Part shown: piece by piece, positions 1 through 7,279 of the stretch
Layout: each line of letters begins with the position of its first letter
Numbering within the stretch: the stretch's first letter is position 1
Source of the DNA: Candidatus Methanomethylophilaceae archaeon
Lineage (GTDB): Archaea; Thermoplasmatota; Thermoplasmata; Methanomassiliicoccales; Methanomethylophilaceae
Assembly: GCA_017616575.1 (NCBI GenBank)
Contig: JAFZXW010000072.1
Location: 1-8,318, forward strand
Reading direction: 5' to 3'
Length of the DNA: 8,318 nt
Made by a program: the position numbers and the translations under genes
The notes under the pieces: model-generated
What the model was told of the DNA's origin: nothing
The model's database searches: none
What the model saw: only the letters and a program-made list of their open reading frames with translations

Positions 1-3000
1 ATGGGCTTCACGACGATCTCCTTTCCGATCCATTCCAGGTGGAACACGGTGTCCTTGACGATGTTGTCTATGTCGTCTACGAACTCGTTCTCGTGGCTGC
101 CGTACTCGTCGACGTCGTAGAACCTCTGGTTCCCGTCGTCGTCGTACCATCTCCCCTCGGTGTAGTACCCGGGGTTGGAGTCGACGATGCTGGATATGTC
201 TATGGGGCGGATGTAGGAGTATCTGTCGAGCACGGTGTATGTGCACGTCCCGTCGGCGGAAGGCGTGTAGACGACCCCTCCGGCCAGCCAGCCCCTGAAT
301 CCCTCCTCGTAGACGGGGTATGGCAGCTCGACCTCGTCCCCCGCCTTCGCCTGGATTCCATACATGGAGGTCCCGAAGTCTATGTTCACCGTCACGTTGT
401 AGTTCACGGAGGGGACGCCGTCGACGATCTCGATATGGTTGTCCCATTCGGTGATGTAGTCGGGCACGTACAGGCTGCTGGCCTCCTCGTACGAATAGAC
501 GTTCCCGTGGAGGACGTACAGGTTCCCCTCGCTCGTGTCAAGCAGATGGCAGTCGTTGGTCCCGGCGCCGTAATGCATGGCGGTGAATTCCGTGATCTCC
601 TCGGTGATGATGAAGGTGTACCCCGCGGGGAACACGAACCCCTTATAGTACCAGCCTTTGAACCCTTCAGCATTCGTAGGCCACGGGAGGTTGATGATAT
701 TGCCGAAGGTGGTCGATATGGACGGGGTCCCGTCGTCGAAGCTCACCAAGGCGGGCAGGTTGTCGTTCTGATATATCGGGATGGCGACCTCGTCCTCCGT
801 CGGGACGACATAGGCCTTCGCCCTCTCCCCGATCGTATAGTACACGTCTCCGACCTTCCAGCCTCTGAAGTCTTCCCTTGCGAGAGGCACCACCAATTTC
901 ATAGAGACCGGTGCACCTGGAGTCCCCCAGTTGACGCCGTTAGGCACCCATACCGGTCCGGATTCGTACACATATCCGTTGGAGCCGCCGAGGACCCCGA
1001 CCTCGCCCTCATCCAAGTTTATCTCGTGCGCGTTGTCGTCGTACATCGCGACGAACTCTATGGGCGTGGCGACGTCGTCGGTGAAATCGTCGGGGGTGTC
1101 GTTGTCGTCTACGTTGGTCAGGATGATGAAGACGTCGCCCGGCTGGTATACCTTGCCGTTCCAGTACCATCCGTGGAATCCTTCGGACGACGAGGGGCTC
1201 GGGATCTTCAGGCTCTCTCCGAACAAGGCGGTCACGTCCGGGTTGGCCGGCGGCGTGTCCGTATCCTTCTCGTCGTCGAAGGAGACGTTCACCGATATCT
1301 CGCTGTGCGCGAAAATCTCGGTGACTTCCAATCCTGTGTTGGGCGCGGTTATCTCGACCTCGGACTCGTCGTAAAGGAAGTAGAACGCCCCTCCCAGCAT
1401 CCATCCCCTGAACCCTTCGATCTTCTCGGGGATGGGCAGGGTGATCTCCGCCCCGGGATGGGTGGTCACGTCGGCTCCGGTCACCACGTAGTACGTGGAG
1501 CTGTTGTCCAGGAGGGCGTAGAAGGTCATAAGGCCGTCCGATACGACTTCCTCGTCTCCCGGCTGGTACAGCGAGGCGTTGTAGACCCAGCCGTTGAACC
1601 CGGTGCCGCTGTAAGCGGGGAGGGTCAGCGTGTCCCCGATATGAAGGGTGAGCGGATCGCCTATGATGTCGAGCCCGTTGCTGCCGTTCTCCGCGAATAT
1701 GACGGTTGCGGGATCGGTGGACTCGTAGATCGCGGTGAGCGCGGTCTGGGCCGAATATACGATCATGGACTTTCCTGCAGGATGCACCTTCCCGTCGAGG
1801 AGCCAGCCTTTGAACCCGGACGGGTCCCCCGACAGGCTCTCGATGGAAGGCAGGACGTAGCCCATCCCGATGTGCCCGCTCTCGGAACGGCTGGCGTCCG
1901 AGCCGCCGGACTTGAAGTGGTAGACGATCTCGGCGGGCGCGGTCTGGTCCTCGTAAATGGCCGTGAGCATGGCCACGTTGTCGCTGACGATCGTCTCCGG
2001 GAGCGTCTCGTACACCTCCCCGTACAGGTGGAAGATGGCCTTGAAGTTGTATCCCCCGTACAGCTTGGTGTCCTCGGTGATCCTGGACGTGGTGTCGAAG
2101 TGCGTGGTGCACTCCGGGTTGAGGTACCATCCCTGGAAGTAGTCGTAGGTTATGGGGTAGTCTCCCTGCGACAGCTGGTCGCCGTGGTTGACGATGCGGG
2201 ACCCCTCGAGCGTGTACAGAGGAGGTATCACCGTGACCTTCTCCCCGCTGCTCAACGCCCTGAGGGTCCCGGCGTCGTACAGGGGGGCGAAGAACTGGAC
2301 CAGGTGCTCCTTTACCGTCTCGAAGTCGATGACCAGCCGGAACATGTCCTCGGTCCCGTCGCTGTGGGTGATGACGAAATGGAGCGTCGCCGTCGTGTCG
2401 AGCTTGCTGTCCGTGATGTTCTTCGCGTCGAAATCCAGCCTGGCGGTGAAGGAACCGGACAAGGCGTATGCCTCGCCTATGCAATCAGTTATGGGCCCGC
2501 CTCTTCCGGTGGCCCCTTCCCATCCCTTGGTCCCGTACGAGTTGAAGGCGGTATGCATCTCGAGGTCTTCCGAGAGGTCCAGCGCCGTGCCGTCGCAACT
2601 TATCAGCGTGACGGTGCAGTCCTTGTAGCCGTCGGGAATGACCAGCTTCCCGGACCCTTCGCCCTCGTTGACCGATATCGTTATCCTGTGCTCCTTCTCC
2701 ACGTCCGGGTCGGCGAAGATCGACGTGCTCGTGACGCAGTAGAGGCTCACGATGACCTCGGTCTTGCATATCGGGACGTATGTGACGGTGTCGTTCACGG
2801 ATATCTGGGCGACCTCCTGGAACTCCAGGCTCAGGGTTCCGATGTCCCCCGTGAAGGGGATGTCGCCGTTGTACCACATGCCGATCCTGATCTTCGATAT
2901 GCTGTTGATTTCGGAGCCCACGTACTCGTCCGCGAAGCTTCTCGTTATCGGGACCCCGAGGTACGTGCCGCTTACGGAATTGTAGTTGAACTTAGTGTAT

Positions 3001-6000
3001 CCCTCGTCGCTGCCGTATCCGACGACGATGCACATGTCTTTCGAATCGATGATGGATCCCAAGTCCGCGACCAGGTTGGCATCGTCCTCTAGGGAGACGG
3101 TGGCTCCCGTGAACAGCATCCTGCTGTCGTCGCTGAGCGACATGGGCATGATCGTCTCCGTGGAGGGGGAGGAGACCACGGTGTCGGTTCCGTTATAGGT
3201 CGCGACGAGGACCAGGTTCTGCTTTATCGCCCCGGATATTGTCCATAGCCTGAACTCGTCGTGGAAGCTTTCTCCGCTCCTGTAGACAGAGAATATGACC
3301 TCGAACTCTCCGTCCTTCTTCTCCACGAAGCCTCCTGTGGACAGGTGGCTTCCGTAGGCGTATGCCCCGTAGAACTCGTCGGATATGTCTTTCGAGAGGA
3401 TGGTGTAGCCGCCGATGAGGCCGTACTTCTCGTAGACGCTGCCGTTCAGGATGGTGTCGTAGCCGGTGTTGAACATCACTCCTCCGCTCACCACCAGCGT
3501 GTTGGAGGGGTTCGACTCGGTGGACGGCTCGCCGTTGGAGATGCAGCTCTCGTACCCTCTGACCTCGTCGACGGTCTGGGACAGGCCCAGCTTGGATCCG
3601 TCCATCAGCCTCAGCTTGTCGATGTCGTAAAGCGAGTACTTCAGGGAGGGGGCCGCGGTGGCGGCGATCCCCCTTCCGTCCAGGTAGATCGTGGAGCGGA
3701 CGACGTCCATGGTGGTGGCGCTCTGGAGGGACTCCATGCGTGCCGGCGCGACGTAGTCCCTTATGAGCACGGCCCTGTTGCCGCTCACGAGGCACGAGTT
3801 CCCGCCACCGAGGATGCTCATGGCGATGCTCGCCCCGTCCTTCCCGTCGACCAGTACGTCGGAGGTCCCGTATACGAGGGTCTGGGTCGTCGTGACCGCG
3901 GACGGGTCCCTCGCCCCTATGTCTCCTCCGCCGTAGACGGATTCGTCTATGGTCGAGCTCCCGTCTATGGTCAGGCTCGTGTTCCCGTCGAGCTCCGCCT
4001 TGAGCCCTCCGCCGTAGACCGAGCCGTGGACCTCGGCGTCTCCTCCGACATGCACAGACGTCGTGCCTGCCCCGGCGTTCAGAGTCACTTCTCCTTCGGA
4101 ACCCGCGCCGTACACGCAGGAATTGATCTCTGTGTCGCCCGAGACGTCGATGTTGACGTTCATCGCGTCCAGACTTTCCTTCAGGCCCCCGCCGAACACC
4201 GAGTCCTCTACGGATGCGTTTCCCGAGATCGCTATGTCTAGGTTCCCCGAGAGCTCGACTTTCCCCTCTGCTCCTGCGCCGTACACGCAGGACCCGATAT
4301 TCGTGCCGCCCGAGATGCTGATGCTGACGTTTGTCGCCTCCAGCTTCTCCTTCAGGCCCCCGCCGAACACCGAGTCGCCTATCTCGGTCCCCGTTCCAGA
4401 GATGGTAATGTCCAGATCGCCGGAGAGGTCTACGGGGCCTTCCGCCCCTGCGCCATATACGCATGAGCCCACCGTGGCCGTGTCGGACAGGGCGATGGAT
4501 ACGGATGCGGCGTTCAAGGATTCTATCATCCCTCCGCCGAACACCGAGTCCTCTACGGATGCGTTTCCAGAGATTTCTATCTCGACGTTGGCGGAGCCGA
4601 CGGTCTTGCTCCTCGCCCCGGCCCCGTAGATGGATGAGACCGTGGCGTCGTCCTCGATCGTTATGCTGATGCCCGGGTCGGCCGCACCGGCGGTCAAGGG
4701 GATGTTGGCCTTGGCGTAGTTGCTGTAGTTCATGTTGTAGAACGTGCAGTTCTGCTCCAGGGAGGCGCTGCCGTTGGTGACCCATTCTATGTATCTCGCT
4801 CCAGCCGGCGTCATCACGAGGATGTGGGTGTATTCGGTCCACTCGTCCTGTTCGGAGGAGGTCGGCACCACGACCCCTCTTCCGCCTCCGAACACGTTCC
4901 CGTCGATCTCTGCGCTGTCGGAGACCGAGATGCTGACGCTGTCGCAGTAGAGGGCCGCGACATCCCCCCTCCCGGATGCGCCCTCGTCGGTCAAGAACGA
5001 GTAGCCGTAGTAGTTGCTTATGGCGGGGACGCTCTTCCCGCCTCCGTAGACGTTCCCCATGACGCGGGCGTCGTCGGATATGTCGATGGCGACGTCCTTC
5101 ACGTACACCCTGCTCTTCCCGGTGCTGTCGTTCTTTCCTGTCTGGCTGTTGTCGTTCCAGGGCGTCCCCTTGTCGTTGGTGTGCTTTATCTTGTCCAGTC
5201 CGCCGGAGCCGCCTCCGTAGACGTTTCCGAGCACCGTCCCTCCCGAGATGCTGATGGTGATGGAGTCGATGGGCTTGGAGCTGGTCCCGACGAGGGCCCT
5301 GAACCCTCCTCCGAACACGTCGCAGACGGTCCCGCCGGTGATCTCTATCTCGACGGTCCCGCCGTCCATCATGGACGCGCCTCTCGGAGCGCTCCATGTG
5401 TCGTACCCTCCTCCGCAGAGGGTCGCGGCCATGGCCGAGTCCTTCACGACGATCCTGGTGCTGTCTATGATTTTGGTGTCGTTGGCGGCGCCGTCGGTGG
5501 CGGACCCGCACATGATGTGCTGGGAGACGGCCTTTCCGGACAGCTCTACCAGCCCGGTGCCGCCGACCGGGGATTTGTCCGACCTCCCTGCGGCCTGCGT
5601 GTCCCATACCGTCGACGTGCCGGAGATGTAGACGTTCGTGTTCTTCATCACTTTCCCGGACCCGCTGGACCCTCCTCCTCCCGTTATGACCGTGGATTCG
5701 TAGACGAAGGCTCTTTTGAGGCTGCTGTCGCCGTTGTTGCTATCTATGTTGAAAGGCCAGGCGGGAAGCGCGTGGTCGGGGACATACTTGTAGGACGAGT
5801 TTTCCACCCCCATCGCCTTTTGCTCGTACGAGTCCGCGACGACGTTGGCGTTTACCATATAGCCGTAGGTCGAACCTTTGACCGTGTACGTCCCGTTGCT
5901 GGACGTGCCTCCGCACGCATACGTGTCCAGAACGGTGACGCTCCTAAGAACGCTGTACACGGAGCCGTTCGTGACGGATTGGGAATTGCCGGCGATTATG

Positions 6001-7133
6001 TTCGACCACGTCCCGCTGTGGACTATCAGCACCGACGCGATGTTGCCGTATTCGCCGGCCGTGGTGTCTTTGGCGGGGTACACGTTGACCGGCCAGTCGT
6101 TGCTGAGGGCGCTGCTGCTGGCCGTCGAGCCCCCTCTCAGCACGGGGTATCCGTTACGCTCTCCTTTGCTGGTGTTCTGACCGAAGGTGTCGTTTAGTCC
6201 GAAGCCGTAGTAGGACATGATGCCTGTGCCTATGATAAGGGGGTATCCGTTTCCGACGATCCCGTTGTTCGTCGCCCCATGCTTGCTGTCCGGGGTAGCT
6301 ATTCTGAGGCCGATGTCGTCGATGATGAGCATTGCGCCGGCTTTGATCACGGTGCTTCCATTTCCGTCCAGCCTTCCTATCGAACTGAAGCCGCTCACCG
6401 GCTCGGTGCGGATGGTGACGGGCTTCCCGGTCGTAAGGGTCTTGCCGCTCAGGTTGACGGCGTCGCCGGCCTTCACTAGTATGAAGTTGGTGTAGGCGGT
6501 GCCGCCCGTGAAGCCGTCGATGGCGGATTGGACGTCTGTCGAGCTGCTCTGGGACGTGACGGTCTGAACGTTGTCGACCGTGCCCCAGGTGGCGTAGACG
6601 TCCAGGACGCCGTTGTTAGGTACGCCGTCGTTCGGGTCGCTCCCGAGGTCGGCCGCGGACATGACCTCCCCGGGGTAGTGGGTCGAGGTTCCGTGCTCCC
6701 AGCTGTACCTCCATCCGGTGAAGACGAGCGTATTGCCTACGCTGTAGTCCAGAATCTCCAGCCAGTTCCAGTTCACATCTTCGCGGGTGGGTATGGTGGA
6801 CGCCCAGAGCTGAGGGTTGTATTCGGTGGAGACGATGGATCCGTAGTACACCACGTCCAGGTAAGGGTCGGTTCCGGTGCCGTCGCCTCTCTGGACCACG
6901 TCGACGTTGTAATCCCCGTTTATCTCTGACGGGGCGTTCAGATGGTATCTCACCACGTGGTATTCGCCGGAATACCCTTCGGACGGCACGGCGGTCCCGC
7001 CGCCCTGCGTCGGCACGGGTATGGACGAGACCAGGAGCACCGCCACCGCGAACACGGCAGCCAACGCTATAGCCGCATTCCTTTTCGTTCCTTTCTTGAA
7101 ATAACCAGTTTTGACAGCCATCGTGTCCACCAT
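1..7133 (-). CDS. Giant modular adhesin-like surface protein (beta-helix plus InlB-like repeats), C-terminus missing
   Basis: This frame is open from the ATG at 7133 to the left edge: 2377 whole codons plus two bases, with no in-frame stop. Seen: a basic N-terminus followed by a hydrophobic stretch at residues 20-40; a lone F-T-G-W unit at 138-141 closing with YATWG (180-184); a beta-helix-like region (about 199-1110) with repeated FGGG, YGGG and YGAG turns; a beta-rich module with no recognised family (about 1110-1640); then eight F-x-G-W units with Phe at 1666, 1774, 1846, 1908, 1986, 2089, 2158 and 2279. It is rich in Asp, Gly, Ser, Thr and Val and has many N-x-S/T sequons. Known: such combinations occur in archaeal adhesin-like proteins and bacterial InlB-repeat surface proteins. 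Inferred: it is exported and displayed at the cell surface to bind other cells, host glycans or matrix. No catalytic motif is visible. The start at 7133 has GGTGA four bases upstream; the in-frame ATG at 7121 is an alternative. The anchor and true length are unknown. Confidence 0.93.
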   Translation of the reverse strand, partial: MVDTMAVKTGYFKKGTKRNAAIALAAVFAVAVLLVSSIPVPTQGGGTAVPSEGYSGEYHVVRYHLNAPSEINGDYNVDVVQRGDGTGTDPYLDVVYYGSIVSTEYNPQLWASTIPTREDVNWNWLEILDYSVGNTLVFTGWRYSWEHGTSTHYPGEVMSAADLGSDPNDGVPNNGVLDVYATWGTVDNVQTVTSQSSSTDVQSAIDGFTGGTAYTNFILVKAGDAVNLSGKTLTTGKPVTIRTEPVSGFSSIGRLDGNGSTVIKAGAMLIIDDIGLRIATPDSKHGATNNGIVGNGYPLIIGTGIMSYYGFGLNDTFGQNTSKGERNGYPVLRGGSTASSSALSNDWPVNVYPAKDTTAGEYGNIASVLIVHSGTWSNIIAGNSQSVTNGSVYSVLRSVTVLDTYACGGTSSNGTYTVKGSTYGYMVNANVVADSYEQKAMGVENSSYKYVPDHALPAWPFNIDSNNGDSSLKRAFVYESTVITGGGGSSGSGKVMKNTNVYISGTSTVWDTQAAGRSDKSPVGGTGLVELSGKAVSQHIMCGSATDGAANDTKIIDSTRIVVKDSAMAATLCGGGYDTWSAPRGASMMDGGTVEIEITGGTVCDVFGGGFRALVGTSSKPIDSITISISGGTVLGNVYGGGSGGLDKIKHTNDKGTPWNDNSQTGKNDSTGKSRVYVKDVAIDISDDARVMGNVYGGGKSVPAISNYYGYSFLTDEGASGRGDVAALYCDSVSISVSDSAEIDGNVFGGGRGVVVPTSSEQDEWTEYTHILVMTPAGARYIEWVTNGSASLEQNCTFYNMNYSNYAKANIPLTAGAADPGISITIEDDATVSSIYGAGARSKTVGSANVEIEISGNASVEDSVFGGGMIESLNAASVSIALSDTATVGSCVYGAGAEGPVDLSGDLDITISGTGTEIGDSVFGGGLKEKLEATNVSISISGGTNIGSCVYGAGAEGKVELSGNLDIAISGNASVEDSVFGGGLKESLDAMNVNIDVSGDTEINSCVYGAGSEGEVTLNAGAGTTSVHVGGDAEVHGSVYGGGLKAELDGNTSLTIDGSSTIDESVYGGGDIGARDPSAVTTTQTLVYGTSDVLVDGKDGASIAMSILGGGNSCLVSGNRAVLIRDYVAPARMESLQSATTMDVVRSTIYLDGRGIAATAAPSLKYSLYDIDKLRLMDGSKLGLSQTVDEVRGYESCISNGEPSTESNPSNTLVVSGGVMFNTGYDTILNGSVYEKYGLIGGYTILSKDISDEFYGAYAYGSHLSTGGFVEKKDGEFEVIFSVYRSGESFHDEFRLWTISGAIKQNLVLVATYNGTDTVVSSPSTETIMPMSLSDDSRMLFTGATVSLEDDANLVADLGSIIDSKDMCIVVGYGSDEGYTKFNYNSVSGTYLGVPITRSFADEYVGSEINSISKIRIGMWYNGDIPFTGDIGTLSLEFQEVAQISVNDTVTYVPICKTEVIVSLYCVTSTSIFADPDVEKEHRITISVNEGEGSGKLVIPDGYKDCTVTLISCDGTALDLSEDLEMHTAFNSYGTKGWEGATGRGGPITDCIGEAYALSGSFTARLDFDAKNITDSKLDTTATLHFVITHSDGTEDMFRLVIDFETVKEHLVQFFAPLYDAGTLRALSSGEKVTVIPPLYTLEGSRIVNHGDQLSQGDYPITYDYFQGWYLNPECTTHFDTTSRITEDTKLYGGYNFKAIFHLYGEVYETLPETIVSDNVAMLTAIYEDQTAPAEIVYHFKSGGSDASRSESGHIGMGYVLPSIESLSGDPSGFKGWLLDGKVHPAGKSMIVYSAQTALTAIYESTDPATVIFAENGSNGLDIIGDPLTLHIGDTLTLPAYSGTGFNGWVYNASLYQPGDEEVVSDGLMTFYALLDNSSTYYVVTGADVTTHPGAEITLPIPEKIEGFRGWMLGGAFYFLYDESEVEITAPNTGLEVTEIFAHSEISVNVSFDDEKDTDTPPANPDVTALFGESLKIPSPSSSEGFHGWYWNGKVYQPGDVFIILTNVDDNDTPDDFTDDVATPIEFVAMYDDNAHEINLDEGEVGVLGGSNGYVYESGPVWVPNGVNWGTPGAPVSMKLVVPLAREDFRGWKVGDVYYTIGERAKAYVVPTEDEVAIPIYQNDNLPALVSFDDGTPSISTTFGNIINLPWPTNAEGFKGWYYKGFVFPAGYTFIITEEITEFTAMHYGAGTNDCHLLDTSEGNLYVLHGNVYSYEEASSLYVPDYITEWDNHIEIVDGVPSVNYNVTVNIDFGTSMYGIQAKAGDEVELPYPVYEEGFRGWLAGGVVYTPSADGTCTYTVLDRYSYIRPIDISSIVDSNPGYYTEGRWYDDDGNQRFYDVDEYGSHENEFVDDIDNIVKDTVFHLEWIGKEIVVKP
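264..2156 (-). repeat. Divergent tandem InlB / Listeria-Bacteroides-type repeats (at least eight)
   Basis: Eight units share the core [E/S/T]-G-F-x-G-W, then a G-x-V/F-Y-x-P-G hairpin and a closing strand such as L-T-A-I-Y or F-V-A-M-Y. The upstream half often reads V-x-F-D ... G-x-x-x-x-L-P-x-P. Core Phe residues are at 1666, 1774, 1846, 1908, 1986, 2089, 2158 and 2279, giving spacings of 108, 72, 62, 78, 103, 69 and 121, so linkers vary in length. A closing strand F-H-L-E-W at the left edge completes the last visible unit, and more may follow outside. Known: this family (Flg_new/InlB B-repeat) forms small beta-grasp-like domains that extend bacterial and archaeal surface proteins. The units differ strongly from one another at DNA level, unlike the beta-helix repeats, suggesting an older array. 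Confidence 0.8.
2160..3806 (-). other. Unrecognised beta-rich module between the beta-helix and the InlB-like array
   Basis: Residues about 1110-1658 carry neither the Gly-rich turns nor the F-x-G-W motifs of the flanking regions. They show alternating hydrophobic and polar strands, several Cys, and blocks such as G-T-K-G-W-E-G followed by R-G-G-P-I-T-D-C-I-G. The pattern suggests two or more beta-sandwich domains, for example ligand-binding or Ig/cohesin-like folds. I cannot assign a family, and no catalytic residues can be recognised. Its central position makes it a candidate binding head, but this is inference. Confidence 0.5.
3801..6539 (-). other. Parallel beta-helix-like region of the giant protein
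   Basis: The region starts with T-D-V-Q-S-A-I-D-G at residues 199-207 and a V-K-A-G-D segment, which resembles the capping start of pectate-lyase-like beta-helices (S-I-Q-x-A-I, then a V-x-x-G strand). Sixteen Gly-rich turns follow, at residues 485, 574, 608, 640, 697, 749, 837, 866, 894, 924, 952, 981, 1009, 1041, 1068 and 1109, mostly preceded by an alternating hydrophobic pair such as V-F or V-Y. Between turns, short strands of alternating Ser/Thr/Val/Ile (for example V-S-I-S-I-S-G-G) recur. Inferred: a solenoid that forms an elongated stalk. The early part (about 250-480) is less regular, and a different beta fold there cannot be excluded. Confidence 0.7.
3924..4646 (-). repeat. Tandem two-rung beta-helix repeats (alternating FGGG and YGAG turns)
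   Basis: Residues about 830-1070 consist of near-perfect rungs of 27-32 residues. Turns alternate between S-V-F-G-G-G (residues 866, 924, 981) and C-V-Y-G-A-G (894, 952, 1009), so the true repeat is a pair of rungs 57-58 residues long. This shows in the DNA as 171 and 174 base spacings between copies of gccgaacaccgag at 4191, 4362 and 4536. The array begins with S-I-Y-G-A-G (837) and ends with two V-Y-G-G-G turns (1041, 1068). Positions 4177-4205 and 4348-4376 match exactly over 29 bases, and 4191-4223 and 4536-4568 over 33 bases. The reading frame is preserved throughout, so these are coding repeats. Confidence 0.85.
6582..6722 (-). other. Isolated N-terminal InlB-like (F-x-G-W) unit
   Basis: Residues 138-184 begin with F-T-G-W, continue through a Tyr-Pro-Gly-Glu segment and a short Asp/Asn-rich spacer (about 165-177), and end with the strand VYATWG. 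This is the spacing and closing strand of a Listeria-Bacteroides/InlB B-type repeat. It lies about 1500 residues before the tandem array of the same repeat type, on the other side of the beta-helix. The assignment is by motif only. The preceding residues (about 45-137) look like a beta-rich domain that I do not recognise. Confidence 0.6.
7014..7133 (-). other. N-terminal signal peptide or signal anchor of the giant protein
   Basis: Residues 1-19 contain five Lys/Arg (including KKGTKR at 13-18) and are followed by an uninterrupted hydrophobic stretch at residues 20-35 (Ala, Ile, Leu, Val, Phe), then S-S-I-P-V-P-T-Q-G-G-G. This is the classic n-region/h-region arrangement for Sec export. A cleavage site near residues 36-45 is plausible, but no clear A-x-A motif stands out, so an uncleaved N-terminal membrane anchor is also possible. 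It supports an extracellular location for everything that follows. Confidence 0.85.
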
Positions 7134-7137
7134 GTTT

Positions 7138-7142
7138 TCACC
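7138..7142 (-). promoter_or_regulatory. Ribosome-binding motif GGTGA before the giant gene
   Basis: The minus strand reads GGTGA four bases before the ATG at 7133, matching the 3' part of the Shine-Dalgarno consensus GGAGGTGAT. A second, shorter match (GGTG, 7131-7128) lies six bases before the in-frame ATG at 7121, so either start could be used. An in-frame TAA upstream (about 7175) rules out a start further upstream. The longer match favours 7133. Confidence 0.45.
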
Positions 7143-7182
7143 CGAGGAGATGTGCTTGCAAATGGCGACATCATTATGTTAC

Positions 7183-7195
7183 CTTACTAAAAACA
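7183..7195 (-). promoter_or_regulatory. Possible archaeal TATA element for the giant gene
   Basis: The only AT-rich patch in the gap reads TGTTTTTAGTAAG on the minus strand, about 50 bases before the ATG. If it acts as a TATA box, transcription would begin about 25 bases downstream, leaving a leader of roughly 25-30 bases. The match to TTTATATA is weak, and the same T-run could instead belong to a terminator of the upstream gene. Confidence 0.25.
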
Positions 7196-7253
7196 TAGCG
7201 CCAGTATCCGCCGGGAACTCGGAAGCGATGCCCGGTCCTCGCGACGCTGGCGC
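7189..7253 (-). terminator. Nested inverted repeat followed by a T-run, possible terminator
   Basis: On the minus strand GCGCCAG (7253-7247) pairs exactly with CTGGCGC (7204-7198), enclosing an inner pair CCGGG (7235-7231) and CCCGG (7215-7211). The stem is followed by TATGTTTTTAG with five T at 7193-7189. It starts 26 bases after the stop codon of the upstream gene. The long, asymmetric loop makes a strong intrinsic hairpin uncertain. In archaea the T-run alone may matter more than the stem. Confidence 0.35.
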
Positions 7254-7279
7254 CTTCGATGCGCAGGGGATTCGGCGTT

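Noticed and set aside
1009..2484. Open frame of 491 codons on the minus strand in another frame
   Set aside because: Arg/His-rich shadow of the InlB-like array; the F-x-G-W repeats appear only in the frame starting at 7133.
39..3092. Open frame of 1017 codons on the plus strand
   Set aside because: It runs antisense to the giant gene in exact codon register. Its Val/Asp/Gly/Arg-rich, pattern-free sequence is what results when GC-rich codons of an acidic beta protein are read in reverse. There is no signal, domain or repeat motif, whereas the minus strand shows clear repeats.
3261..4241. Open frame of 326 codons on the plus strand
   Set aside because: Another in-register antisense shadow; the regular repeat here is explained by the minus-strand beta-helix rungs.
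3924..4646. Regular 171-174 base repeats as a CRISPR array or mobile repeat
   Set aside because: Unit length, coding frame preservation and degenerate copies fit protein repeats. There are no short constant repeats separated by unique spacers.
3193..5607. Open frame of 804 codons on the minus strand in another frame
   Set aside because: Extremely Arg/His/Gly-rich, typical of a frameshifted reading of GC-rich coding DNA. The overlapping frame gives ordered beta-helix repeats and an export signal.
4824..6197. Open frame of 457 codons on the plus strand
   Set aside because: In-register antisense shadow of the beta-helix region, with Val/Asp/Gly/Arg bias and no recognisable domain.
1..7133. Possible frameshift or pseudogene in the giant gene
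   Set aside because: Codon phase is the same at the start, in the repeats and at the left edge, and no in-frame TAA, TAG or TGA occurs, so the gene is intact within the window and needs no stop-codon recoding.
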